The notes under the pieces are model-generated. The model ran no database searches, was not told the origin of the DNA, and saw only the letters and a program-made list of their open reading frames with translations. A program made the translations under genes and the position numbers. DNA of 52,903 nt from the NCBI RefSeq assembly GCF_000741765.1, contig NZ_JGZU01000016.1, positions 1-52,903 of the forward strand, given 5' to 3'. This document shows, piece by piece, positions 16,135-24,544 of this stretch; positions within the stretch are counted from its first letter, which is position 1, and each line of letters starts with the position of its first letter. Source of the stretch: Bifidobacterium tsurumiense. GTDB taxonomy: Bacteria > Actinomycetota > Actinomycetes > Actinomycetales > Bifidobacteriaceae.

Positions 16135-16809
16135 ATGCGTAATGCTGTCGAAAAGAACATGAAGGCATGGCGACGAAAAGTCTGGCAAATGTTGCGCCGA
16201 TTGGAAGAACGGCGGGAATCTATCGCCAAATTGATATGCGTTATGCTGCTTATGATCTGCTCTTCGGCGGCAATAACCGTTGCTTCGCCACTGTTTGTGC
16301 AACATGCTCAAGCTGTAAATGCACATTTGGGATGCCGTGCGTTGATGGTGTGGCCTGTGCAGAATCCAAAGGTCATTGCACCGTTCGATAAGCCTGAACA
16401 ACCTTGGTTAGCGGGTCATCGAGGGGTGGATTTGAGCGTCGCAGACAATAAGGACATAAGGGCCCCTGACGATGGGGTTATTCGATTCGTGGGGATTGTG
16501 GCAGGCAAAAGCGTGGTTTCGATTCAACATACAGCGGTGATATCAACATTTGAACCTGCGACAACACCGTTATCCGTTGGAGATCCAGTCACACGGGGAC
16601 AAATCATCGCATATGCAGAAGGAGAATCGGACCATTGCTCCGACCAATGCATCCATTGGGGTGTACGCAATGGGAAGCAGCAATATCTTGATCCGGAATC
16701 CTTGACGGCTCGGCGAACAGTCGTGCTCAAACCTGTGCGCTTTTATGCAATAAACGACCATTCCTCTGTGCTTGGAAAGGCTGCATTCAGCAGCATGCTT
16801 GCAGAATAA
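16135..16809 (+). CDS. M23/LytM-like peptidoglycan-binding or hydrolase protein
   Basis: A 224-residue exported protein. A membrane or signal segment is at about 33-53 (LICVMLLMICSSAAITVAS) after a charged start. The C-terminal domain has the LytM pattern: GHRGVD (H95, D99), a beta-rich middle with GDPVTRGQIIAYAEG, and CIHWGVR (C172, H174). The three zinc ligands H95, D99 and H174 are present, but the usual catalytic His of HxH is Cys172. Reduced or no hydrolase activity, or a role in binding or regulating the cell wall, is therefore possible. The protein is short for the family. ATG at 16135 with GAGGAG upstream. Confidence 0.8.
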   Translation: MRNAVEKNMKAWRRKVWQMLRRLEERRESIAKLICVMLLMICSSAAITVASPLFVQHAQAVNAHLGCRALMVWPVQNPKVIAPFDKPEQPWLAGHRGVDLSVADNKDIRAPDDGVIRFVGIVAGKSVVSIQHTAVISTFEPATTPLSVGDPVTRGQIIAYAEGESDHCSDQCIHWGVRNGKQQYLDPESLTARRTVVLKPVRFYAINDHSSVLGKAAFSSMLAE

Positions 16810-16955
16810 ACGATATTGTCAGCAAAAGGATAGCCGTTATTTGCACCGAATCACGGAGTACCTGAGACAAAATCGCGATGGTTCGACCGGAAACTGCAAT
16901 CGTCATATTCCAAAGATGCCGAGATAAAGCCTCATAAGATCTGATCGAGACACAC

Positions 16956-18002
16956 TCACATGCTGATCTTGGTCAAAGGCATTGCGGAATCGATGGGAAA
17001 ATCAGGCGCAGACGGCGCAACGCCGGCTTCTACGAGATTCACTCCGAGCATGGCGACCATTGCCCCGTTATCGGTGCACAGTTTGATTTGTGGAATGCGG
17101 ACTTCAACTCCGCAACGTTCGCCCTCTTCAAGCAACTTCGCACGCAACTGCGAATTAGCAGAGAAACCGCCACCAACGATAAGCGATTTCGAGCCATATT
17201 GCTCACAACCAAGCATCGCTTTGCGTGCAAGCACACTGGCAACCGAATCAGCAAGAGATGCGCACACATCATCCACAGGGATCTCAAGACCAACATCCTG
17301 GCGCTCTTCAATCCAACGCGCCACTGCTGTTTTCACTCCTGAAAAGCTGAAATCATAAGGATGTTCACGACCTGCACGGCCTTGTGTCAATCCTTGTGGC
17401 ACCTTGATGGCAGTGGGATCTCCCTGTTGTGCATGCCTATCAATATGAGGGCCACCTGGATACGGGAAGCCAAGCAGACGAGCAACTTTATCGAAGCATT
17501 CGCCTGCAGCATCGTCAAGCGTCGTGCCTACCACGTCAATTTGTTTTGCCACGTCACCCACATGCAATAGCGAGGTATGGCCTCCGGAAACGATAAGCGC
17601 AAGCGTATCTTTGGGGAAATCGCCGAATTGCAATTGAGTCACGGCAATATGCCCTATGACGTGGTTGATGCCATACAACGGTTTGCCCGCCGCCCACGCC
17701 AAGGATTTGGCGCCTGAAACACCCACGGCCAGACAACCGGCGAGGCCTGGCCCTGCCGAAACGGCGATGGCGTCGACGTCCGCAAGTTCCATATGGGCAT
17801 CGGCAAGCGCCTTGGATACCACGGGAACGAAAGATTGGGCATGCGCCCTGGAAGCAATCTCCGGAATCACTCCACCATAACGAGCATGCTCATCCATCGA
17901 GGATGCCACGACATTGGACAGCAATTCGCGGCCGCGTACTATGGCGGCTGCCGTTTCGTCACAGGTTGATTCAATGCCAAGCACTATTGGTTCAGTCATC
18001 AT
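16956..18002 (-). CDS. tsaD: tRNA N6-threonylcarbamoyladenosine transferase TsaD
   Basis: A 348-residue cytoplasmic protein, normal length. It joins threonylcarbamoyl to A37 of ANN-decoding tRNAs, working with TsaB and TsaE. Seen: LGIESTCDETAAAIV at the start, metal-binding H114 and H118 (NHVIGH), SGGHTSLLHV, the TTLDDAAGECFDKVARLLG block, FSFSGVKTAV, and CTDNGAM near the end. It is the last gene of the run tsaE-tsaB-rimI-tsaD, the usual order in this group, and lies 58 bp after rimI. Confidence 0.97.
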   Translation of the reverse strand: MMTEPIVLGIESTCDETAAAIVRGRELLSNVVASSMDEHARYGGVIPEIASRAHAQSFVPVVSKALADAHMELADVDAIAVSAGPGLAGCLAVGVSGAKSLAWAAGKPLYGINHVIGHIAVTQLQFGDFPKDTLALIVSGGHTSLLHVGDVAKQIDVVGTTLDDAAGECFDKVARLLGFPYPGGPHIDRHAQQGDPTAIKVPQGLTQGRAGREHPYDFSFSGVKTAVARWIEERQDVGLEIPVDDVCASLADSVASVLARKAMLGCEQYGSKSLIVGGGFSANSQLRAKLLEEGERCGVEVRIPQIKLCTDNGAMVAMLGVNLVEAGVAPSAPDFPIDSAMPLTKISM

Positions 18003-18060
18003 TCCTCGTCAATTCTTCGGGTTAGTCCTAAAGTCCGCGTTGGTCTGTCAAGCAATGCGG

Positions 18061-18642
18061 TCAATTATTTGATTCGTTGTCGTATTTTGGATCCGGGCTA
18101 TCCGGTGCATTGATATGGTGTTCAGTCTTTTGGTGCGGGGATTCAAATCCCGTAGGCCGCCTATCAATATCCAAAGCCATCGTGTAGGCGTCTACACCTT
18201 CAGGTTGGTAATACCTCTTGCGTAGGCCCAGTCTTGAGAAACCGAAACGTTCATACATATTCAACGCGGCTTCGTTATCCACTCGCACCTCGAGCAGTAT
18301 GCGATGCGCGCCTTGCTGTGAGGCTTTGTCGATAATCCAACGCATCATTCGCGAGGCGATGCCCTGACGTTGCATATCAGCGCGTACTCCGATGGTCATG
18401 ATTTCCGCGTCATCTCCATCGAACCAGTATCCTGCATATCCTTGGATATCTGCGGGATTGATGATATCCGTTTTGTCGCTTTCATCTGTGGAGACATCCA
18501 TCACGTAGTTGCGTGCCGGTGCGAGCAATTCTTCACGCACCATCATCTCGCTCCAAGCCCCGTTTGCGAATAGCTCCTGCTCCAAATGCGCTATGCCCCT
18601 GACAGCAACTTCCCTATTGTCGTCATTCACTTCAACCAGCAT
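18061..18642 (-). CDS. rimI: Ribosomal-protein-alanine N-acetyltransferase RimI
   Basis: A 193-residue GNAT-fold acetyltransferase expected to acetylate the N-terminus of ribosomal protein S18 and possibly others. The acetyl-CoA loop is QRQGIASRMM (about residues 99-108), followed by ILLEVRVDNEAALNMYERFGF and YYQPEGVDAYTM, as in RimI. It carries a polar C-terminal tail of about 30 residues beyond the family core. The start overlaps the tsaB stop (TAATG), with AAGGA upstream, so translation is coupled. Confidence 0.92.
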   Translation of the reverse strand: MLVEVNDDNREVAVRGIAHLEQELFANGAWSEMMVREELLAPARNYVMDVSTDESDKTDIINPADIQGYAGYWFDGDDAEIMTIGVRADMQRQGIASRMMRWIIDKASQQGAHRILLEVRVDNEAALNMYERFGFSRLGLRKRYYQPEGVDAYTMALDIDRRPTGFESPHQKTEHHINAPDSPDPKYDNESNN

Positions 18643-19505
18643 TACGCATCCTTGGTGGCGCCGCCATGGTGCAGCACATGTTTTAACGGATTGGGGACAG
18701 ATACATCCGGGCGGCGCAGATACAATGGCTCAACTGATGATTGGGGATTCGTGACAGCGCTGCTGTAAGCACACCGAGCGAACAATATGGCTCCTGCAGA
18801 TCCAGCGTCGAAAATGCCACTCTCAATGATATGTTCTATATTGCGGATGTTTTCCCATGCTGTGCGGTATTTCTCGGCTCCATGACCTATCACGCTCACC
18901 GAGACCGGTTGTTGAGCATCATTGGACAGCTCGTCAATGAGCCCATTAATCCGTTCGGCCAAGTGTTCTGGGTAGTCAATATCCATGTCCATCAGCACAG
19001 TTCCGGTCTGTGGATCGGTTTCGTCTATCGAAGAGTTCTCCTCAACGACCAGGGCATATACCTGTTTGCGGCGAGCATCGTTTATGGAAACCGTGATATG
19101 ACGATTGTGATGATCTTCGCTATTCAAAGGCGTGATATGATCTAGCAATTCAGCCTTATCCAATAGTGAGCCATGTCGTTTCACATCGAGCATTACTGCC
19201 TGTGCCGAGAGAATGTCCTGGCCAAACAAGTCAGCGCTGGTTGCCATGTGCAACGCTTTTGCAGCGACTATCCCTGCACGTAAGCCAGTGAACGGTGCTG
19301 GGCCAACGCCGACGACGATTCGTTGAATATCGTTCGGTTTCAAATGTGCTTCCTGCACGGCACGAGCAATATTGACTTGAAGGCGTTCGACATGAGTGCG
19401 CGAGTCGCTCTCGATAATGGGGTCGCAGCCTTCCACAGCTACCGCGGAACCATATGCCGTGTCGATTATCAAAGTTGCGGGCTCATTAGCCGGCTCAAAT
19501 GCCAT
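18642..19505 (-). CDS. tsaB: t6A biosynthesis scaffold protein TsaB
   Basis: A 287-residue protein of the ASKHA fold without catalytic residues of its own. It pairs with TsaD and TsaE in the bacterial t6A complex. Seen: TLIIDTAYGSAVAV at the start, the Gly-rich GVGPAPFTGLRAGIVAAKAL block (about 65-85), and SINDARRKQVYALV. The start at 19505 (MAFEPANEP) has AGGAGG just upstream; the longer frame to 19604 is not supported. It lies 150 bp after tsaE and overlaps rimI. Confidence 0.93.
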   Translation of the reverse strand: MAFEPANEPATLIIDTAYGSAVAVEGCDPIIESDSRTHVERLQVNIARAVQEAHLKPNDIQRIVVGVGPAPFTGLRAGIVAAKALHMATSADLFGQDILSAQAVMLDVKRHGSLLDKAELLDHITPLNSEDHHNRHITVSINDARRKQVYALVVEENSSIDETDPQTGTVLMDMDIDYPEHLAERINGLIDELSNDAQQPVSVSVIGHGAEKYRTAWENIRNIEHIIESGIFDAGSAGAILFARCAYSSAVTNPQSSVEPLYLRRPDVSVPNPLKHVLHHGGATKDA

Positions 19506-19655
19506 CGTTTCCTCCTGACTGCGACGGAATAATACTACCCCAAGGCGTGGTTTCATTCGTCCATGAGCATGGTTCTGCCGCGCATAACAAGAGAATCGCG
19601 GCATGGAACCGCAATCGCTGGTACCTGAGTCAGGAGCGAATCACTATGAGGCAAT

Positions 19656-20213
19656 CTATTCCGTCCAGGACCAGTCTCGCCCGGCCCATGACGAACCAAC
19701 TGGTCGGAGCGTGACTATTCTTTCCCCCTCTTCGCTGAGCTCATTGGAGCCATGATGAGTATTCGGTCTGGCGATCTGCACTTCAAGCCGTTCAGAGGCG
19801 AGCGCAGAGGCCATCTGCTCGCCCCATTCCATCAGAATAACCGTATTGGATCCTGGTGATTCCAGTTCTTCGTCCAGCCCCAAGGATTCCAATTCATCGA
19901 GCAAACGATCGATATTGTTCTGACCCGGCGCGAAGTCTGTGCCTCCAAGGCGGTATGCATCGACGTGGATGAGATGGGCTGCGTCGCCGTTCTTGAACCT
20001 GCCGTCGAGTTCCCTGGCAATGGTGAATGTCGGAGAGACGATAGGTTCATCGATGTCGAGACCGGATCCGAAACCTTGGGCCAAAGTCGTTTTACCCGCA
20101 CCAAGCGGACCAGATAATAGGATGACATCACCGCCCCGTGTCATTGCGGCAAGCCGCCTGCCCAATTGACGCATGGCTTCATCGGTGGGGATATGCATTT
20201 TGATATCGCTCAT
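19656..20213 (-). CDS. tsaE: t6A biosynthesis ATPase TsaE
   Basis: A 185-residue P-loop ATPase that drives turnover of the TsaBD complex. Seen: Walker A LSGPLGAGKTTLAQGF (about 43-58), SPTFTIARE (switch region), HVDAYRLGG, and VILMEWGEQM. Start at 20213 (MSDIKMHIPTDEAM) with AAGGA upstream; the frame to 20261 overlaps holA and is less likely. The C-terminus (from about 148) is a family-variable tail. Confidence 0.94.
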   Translation of the reverse strand: MSDIKMHIPTDEAMRQLGRRLAAMTRGGDVILLSGPLGAGKTTLAQGFGSGLDIDEPIVSPTFTIARELDGRFKNGDAAHLIHVDAYRLGGTDFAPGQNNIDRLLDELESLGLDEELESPGSNTVILMEWGEQMASALASERLEVQIARPNTHHGSNELSEEGERIVTLRPVGSSWAGRDWSWTE

Positions 20214-20257
20214 TCCCAGTCCTTTCCCCAATATTGAAATTCTGAAATCATGGACAA

Positions 20258-21232
20258 TCACATCCCTTTGCCTTTGTGCGTGATGAATTCAATGGATCGC
20301 TCAAGGGCGTACACTGGGTCTCCCCCATTGCTTTTGCACTGTTCATCAGCCCAGGCCAAGGTTTGGAAGCACAGGGAAAGGCCTTCAGAAGTCCATCCTC
20401 GCAACTGCCTCGTGGCAATTCTCATCATCCACGGCGCCATCTTGGCTTCGTTTTCGGTCAATGCTCCTGATTGCACCGCTGCAGCCTTGGCAACATTGCG
20501 CAATTTCATAGCCAATGCTCCTATGAGCGCGATTGGGCTGACCCCTTGTTCGACGGCTGATCTCATTGCGATGATCGCTTGACTGGTATTTCCTGCCAAC
20601 GCTTTGTCTGCGACAGCAAAACTGGTGACCTGAGGATTGGAAGTGAGATATTGATCCACTCTGTCCAGACTGATGGGGTCATCGTCAAAGTCAAAGCACA
20701 GCTGTGAGCACATTGCAGCAAGCTCTCCTGTGCTGTTGCCCAAAACCGCCACTAGCTGTTGCGCGGCATCTGGTGCAACACGTCTGCCGAGTTGTTCAAA
20801 ACAGCCCAGAGTGAAGTTCAGCTTTGCCTGATCGGTTTTGAGGTCGGGAATCTCTTCTGAAACGGCTCCTGCCTGTTCGAGTGGCTTGAGAATCTCCTTT
20901 TTCTTTTTCTGCCCTTCAAACTGAGCTATGACAATACTATTGTCCTGTGGCTCTTTCTTTGCTTCCCGACAAAATCTCACCATGGAGTCCACTAGTCGCT
21001 CATCGGATCCTTGAAGATTGCGTATTATTACGATGGCAGTATCGCTGAGCAATGACGGACTCACTGCTTCGTCGAAGGCATACTGATCAATCTCGGAGGC
21101 ATCCAGTTCCATCACTTCGGTCTCTGGCCTGGCTTTGAGTGCTTGGTCTCGGAGAAGCCGAACCTGAAGATTGCTGAGGTATGCATCTCCTCCGACAAAC
21201 ACGGTGAATGGTTGAAGTGATGTACGCGCCAT
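20258..21232 (-). CDS. holA: DNA polymerase III delta subunit HolA
   Basis: A 324-residue clamp-loader subunit that opens the beta clamp. Seen: PFTVFVGGDAYLSNLQVRLL near the start, AVSPSLLSDTAIVIIRNLQ, the WARD-like central region ending LAAMCSQLCFDFDD, and the C-terminal ALAWADEQCKSNGGDP-type end, as in actinobacterial HolA. The start is uncertain: ATG at 21232 (MARTSLQPF) is used; a TTG at 21262 would overlap comEC by 25 bp. It follows comEC closely, the usual position (comEA-comEC-holA). Confidence 0.92.
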   Translation of the reverse strand: MARTSLQPFTVFVGGDAYLSNLQVRLLRDQALKARPETEVMELDASEIDQYAFDEAVSPSLLSDTAIVIIRNLQGSDERLVDSMVRFCREAKKEPQDNSIVIAQFEGQKKKKEILKPLEQAGAVSEEIPDLKTDQAKLNFTLGCFEQLGRRVAPDAAQQLVAVLGNSTGELAAMCSQLCFDFDDDPISLDRVDQYLTSNPQVTSFAVADKALAGNTSQAIIAMRSAVEQGVSPIALIGALAMKLRNVAKAAAVQSGALTENEAKMAPWMMRIATRQLRGWTSEGLSLCFQTLAWADEQCKSNGGDPVYALERSIEFITHKGKGM

Positions 21233-21237
21233 GATAT

Positions 21238-23094
21238 TCAATCTCGCCGTATCGTTGGACAATTCTCCTGGTATCGATCAGAGGGAATCTTGTCCAACAT
21301 GGCAATAGTGTCAACAAACCATTGTCGTATCGATTGACCAAGAGATCGGTGAAATACAGCTCCATACCGTATTCCATACCTTCGATGGAATGAAGAACGC
21401 ATATGACGAGTTCCGAACCAACAAGCGGCAGCGATCAGTAGCTCTATTGCAATAACCAGCGCAAACCCGACAATTCCACTCGGCCATGGCATCACAGAGT
21501 TATTACCTCCCAGCAGTGCCGCACACCAATCCATAACCGCGGTTCCGCAACTGGAAATCCATGCGAAAGGGAACGCGAGCGTTGTGCTCATAGGCGCAAT
21601 GCACATGGCGATCAATCCAGACATGGTGGCGATATCCACTACCGGATTGACCAAGAGATTGGCATACAGGGATAACACAGGAATCTGTGCTTTCATCAAT
21701 ACCTGAAGAGGCAGGGTGAAAAGCATCGCAGAAAGACTCACGGCTAGCGCATTGGACAACGCATCCGGCAGTTGAAGTGCAAACCATCTAGCGAATGACG
21801 GCGCACATATGACGATGCCGAATACTGCGGCACAAGACAATGCGAATCCGAAACTTTGAGATTTAGAAGGGTCGCTTATCAAAATGATCGCTATCGTCCA
21901 TCCCAGCGCATTGAGCGGCTTCGGAGGTCTCCCGAACCACACGGCAGAGGCGTGGAAGACCATCATGATCAGTGCGCGCAATACCGAGTCGGATGGATAC
22001 ATCGCGACCGCCAATCCTGCGCATGCGAGCATGATGAGCACTGCGACCGCCTTGTGGTGCATACGGAATGTGGCGCAAACTTTGCGGACGAGCTGGGCGA
22101 TGAGGAGGAAATGGCCTCCGGACACTGCCATAAGATGCATGATGCCCGCGCGGATAAATCGAGTGTCCAATGCCTTGGCGTAGGCGGGGTCGACAGGAGC
22201 GGTGTCGGAAATATGCTGACTGCCGACGAGCCCCATGGTCAATCCGGGAACCAGCACTCGCCCTTGATCATCCAATCGAACGCATGTTCGAAACAATGAT
22301 TCGCGCATGGCATGGATCGCCCGGTGCATCATATCTGGCGGCTTGAGCATTTCGATTCCTCGATCCTCGTCGAGAACCAGCCAAACAGGAATCGCGCCAT
22401 ATTTGGCATCTTGTATTGTGCCTGCTCCAGACATGACAGTCCCTTCTACCAATTGAGAACATACTGATTCGTGCGCGAATACCCGCACCTTGATGCTGCT
22501 CAATTGATCGATACCTCCATCGGAGATGGTGATGAGCTGCGCATCGGATTGGCATCGTGCTTCACGCATGGTCGAGACTATTGCAGGAGTGATCACGCGC
22601 CATTGCGCATATATCGTGGTCGCGTTGTGTGCAAGCAAGCTGGCAGGGTCGTGTGCTTGCCGGTATGCGACATTCCATGTTGCGACAGCAGCAAGGAGCA
22701 CGGTACATGAACATACGGCTATGGTCGAAGGCAATGATGTCCGAACATGTGCTGCTCTTGCACGAATCGTCATGAAAATCACCGTTGCCACGATGCACAA
22801 AAGAGCAAGCCAAACAAAAGAGACAATGCCCACGTCGGTTTCTGGAGAAGTCAAGGAAGCAGTATCGGAGCGTTGAGCGCTTGGACCCACTTGGCCAGAT
22901 ACACGGTGAAACACCCAGAAGGTCGATAAGCATGAAAGCCACATACATATCGCCACAATGACAATGCGCCAATCCGCGTACACGGTGCCCCCATGCTGGT
23001 GATGCTTGTCTGACGAGATTTCTTTTTCGACTGGAAGTGCATCAGCACCGCTCATGTGACGCAGAACTTGCACCGAGGAAACCGGACCTGTCAT
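21238..23094 (-). CDS. comEC: ComEC/Rec2-type DNA uptake channel, short form
   Basis: A 618-residue polytopic membrane protein. In competent bacteria it carries single-stranded DNA across the membrane. Seen: N-terminal membrane segments (about 40-60, 85-105, 125-145), an OB-like outer domain, then the ComEC core with GIMHLMAVSGGHFLLIAQL, a Pro/Ser-rich loop PSDSVLRALIMM and about eight further membrane segments. The C-terminal metallo-beta-lactamase domain of longer ComEC proteins is absent, as is usual here. The start overlaps the comEA stop (ATGA). Function in DNA uptake in bifidobacteria is inferred from homology. Confidence 0.92.
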   Translation of the reverse strand: MTGPVSSVQVLRHMSGADALPVEKEISSDKHHQHGGTVYADWRIVIVAICMWLSCLSTFWVFHRVSGQVGPSAQRSDTASLTSPETDVGIVSFVWLALLCIVATVIFMTIRARAAHVRTSLPSTIAVCSCTVLLAAVATWNVAYRQAHDPASLLAHNATTIYAQWRVITPAIVSTMREARCQSDAQLITISDGGIDQLSSIKVRVFAHESVCSQLVEGTVMSGAGTIQDAKYGAIPVWLVLDEDRGIEMLKPPDMMHRAIHAMRESLFRTCVRLDDQGRVLVPGLTMGLVGSQHISDTAPVDPAYAKALDTRFIRAGIMHLMAVSGGHFLLIAQLVRKVCATFRMHHKAVAVLIMLACAGLAVAMYPSDSVLRALIMMVFHASAVWFGRPPKPLNALGWTIAIILISDPSKSQSFGFALSCAAVFGIVICAPSFARWFALQLPDALSNALAVSLSAMLFTLPLQVLMKAQIPVLSLYANLLVNPVVDIATMSGLIAMCIAPMSTTLAFPFAWISSCGTAVMDWCAALLGGNNSVMPWPSGIVGFALVIAIELLIAAACWFGTRHMRSSFHRRYGIRYGAVFHRSLGQSIRQWFVDTIAMLDKIPSDRYQENCPTIRRD

Positions 23095-24128
23095 GACACG
23101 CGTACCTGAGGGCGTATTTTCTCTAAGGTCTTCGCACCTATGCCCTTGATCTCCAACAGTTGATCCACACTGGAAAACCTGCCGATCCGTGAACGATACG
23201 AGATAATATTCGCAGCCGTTACAGGTCCAACTCCATTGAGTGCTTCAAGTTGCTCACTTGAGGCGGTATTCAAATCTAATAGTGAGGAATCGATTGGTTC
23301 CTGAAGATTATTCTGGATATCGGCATTACCGTTATCGGACAACTGTTCGTCGGATTGTGCGGATTGCGGATCCTTCGGTTCAGCATCAGAATCGTTGTCG
23401 AGTTTGTTATCTGTTTCGTCATTATCTGAAGCGATCGAATCATCTCCAATAACGACCGATTTTCCGCTATCCGTATTTGTTGAATGTCCCCCATTCTGCT
23501 TATCGGTTGACACAGTGTAGTGAGATTGCGCAGCGACGTAATTCATCGACTGCTTTATGAGCATGGTCAGGCTCGCACATAACGCGACCGACAATATCAG
23601 AACCACTGTCAATGCATGGACCGGAGAATAGTGAAATCTCTTGGATTTCTTCATGGCGTCATATTGGGCGTCCGGATTCATGTCATCCCTACGTACCATG
23701 CACAGTTTGGCCAGAGTTCGTGTCGATCGTTTATTGGTTTCAATATCGTTGCATTGTGATGAGTCCTGTTCGTGTTGAAGATTCGATTCAAGACTCGATA
23801 CATGGGCGATATCCGACTCTGTAGTCAGGTCACTGAGCTGGCTTACAGAGCGCTCGCGATCAAGTGATGCACTTTGAAAATCAATGATTGTTGCCGAAGC
23901 ACGCCGTCTTGCCTGTGCCAAGTCATAGCGATTAGGTGGACTGTTCGCTGTGCGCATTTCCGAGCCAATGCTTTCAATAGATTGAAGCTGCGTGGGCGGG
24001 CTCTCCGTGCCAGATGCTCTGCCCTGCATATCTTTGCCGGATAACAAGCCAAGGCGTTTTGTGGTGCTTAACAACGATTTCTTGGCTGACCGCATATGAA
24101 GCGGCTCATAATGAACTTGCATGGTCAT
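23091..24128 (-). CDS. comEA: ComEA-like DNA-binding protein
   Basis: A 345-residue membrane-anchored protein. A long polar cytoplasmic N-terminus is followed by one membrane segment (about 168-188: VHALTVVLILSVALCASL), an acidic Asp/Asn/Ser-rich linker, and a C-terminal helix-hairpin-helix domain (SSEQLEALNGVGPVTAANIISYR, then LLEIKGIGAKTLEKIR). This is the double-HhH pattern of ComEA, which binds incoming double-stranded DNA. The unusually long N-terminus is typical for actinobacteria. Directly coupled to comEC. Confidence 0.92.
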   Translation of the reverse strand: MTMQVHYEPLHMRSAKKSLLSTTKRLGLLSGKDMQGRASGTESPPTQLQSIESIGSEMRTANSPPNRYDLAQARRRASATIIDFQSASLDRERSVSQLSDLTTESDIAHVSSLESNLQHEQDSSQCNDIETNKRSTRTLAKLCMVRRDDMNPDAQYDAMKKSKRFHYSPVHALTVVLILSVALCASLTMLIKQSMNYVAAQSHYTVSTDKQNGGHSTNTDSGKSVVIGDDSIASDNDETDNKLDNDSDAEPKDPQSAQSDEQLSDNGNADIQNNLQEPIDSSLLDLNTASSEQLEALNGVGPVTAANIISYRSRIGRFSSVDQLLEIKGIGAKTLEKIRPQVRVS

Positions 24129-24544
24129 GCTTCAACTCTTGCAAAACCGGAAAGCAAACCTAGATGTATTGCATCAATGTGGTCGGAGGATTAGCATGAG
24201 GCATCCATGGCGATGCTTGGCTGTTTTGGACGAATTGCTCTGAACAAAGAGCTGCACGATTCGCTTCGATTCCAACGATATGGACACGTCGTTGGAATAC
24301 GTCAAACACATGGTGCGTATGGCTTGATCACTATGCCACCATACTGTTGAACTGCCGACTGCTTTCAACACCCCTCTCGATTGCATGTGAAGTGCTGCAT
24401 ATTCTACCGACCACTCGCACAATCGTATGTGCCATGCTGCTTATCTGCCCCACCCGCTCGCACAACTTGCTTATGTCCCGCATATCAGCAATGCGAAGCG
24501 GCCCGATATGCGTTCAAACATATCGGGCCGCGAAGCAGGTCTCA
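24129..24544. other. Gap between comEA and leuS
   Basis: Apart from the leuS terminator at 24498-24531 I see no supported feature in these 416 bp. The plus-strand frame at 24347-25123 is a shadow of leuS. Confidence 0.5.
24498..24531 (-). terminator. Terminator of leuS
   Basis: Perfect 13-bp stem, GCGGCCCGATATG (24498-24510) with CATATCGGGCCGC (24519-24531), 14 bp after the leuS stop codon. Confidence 0.8.
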
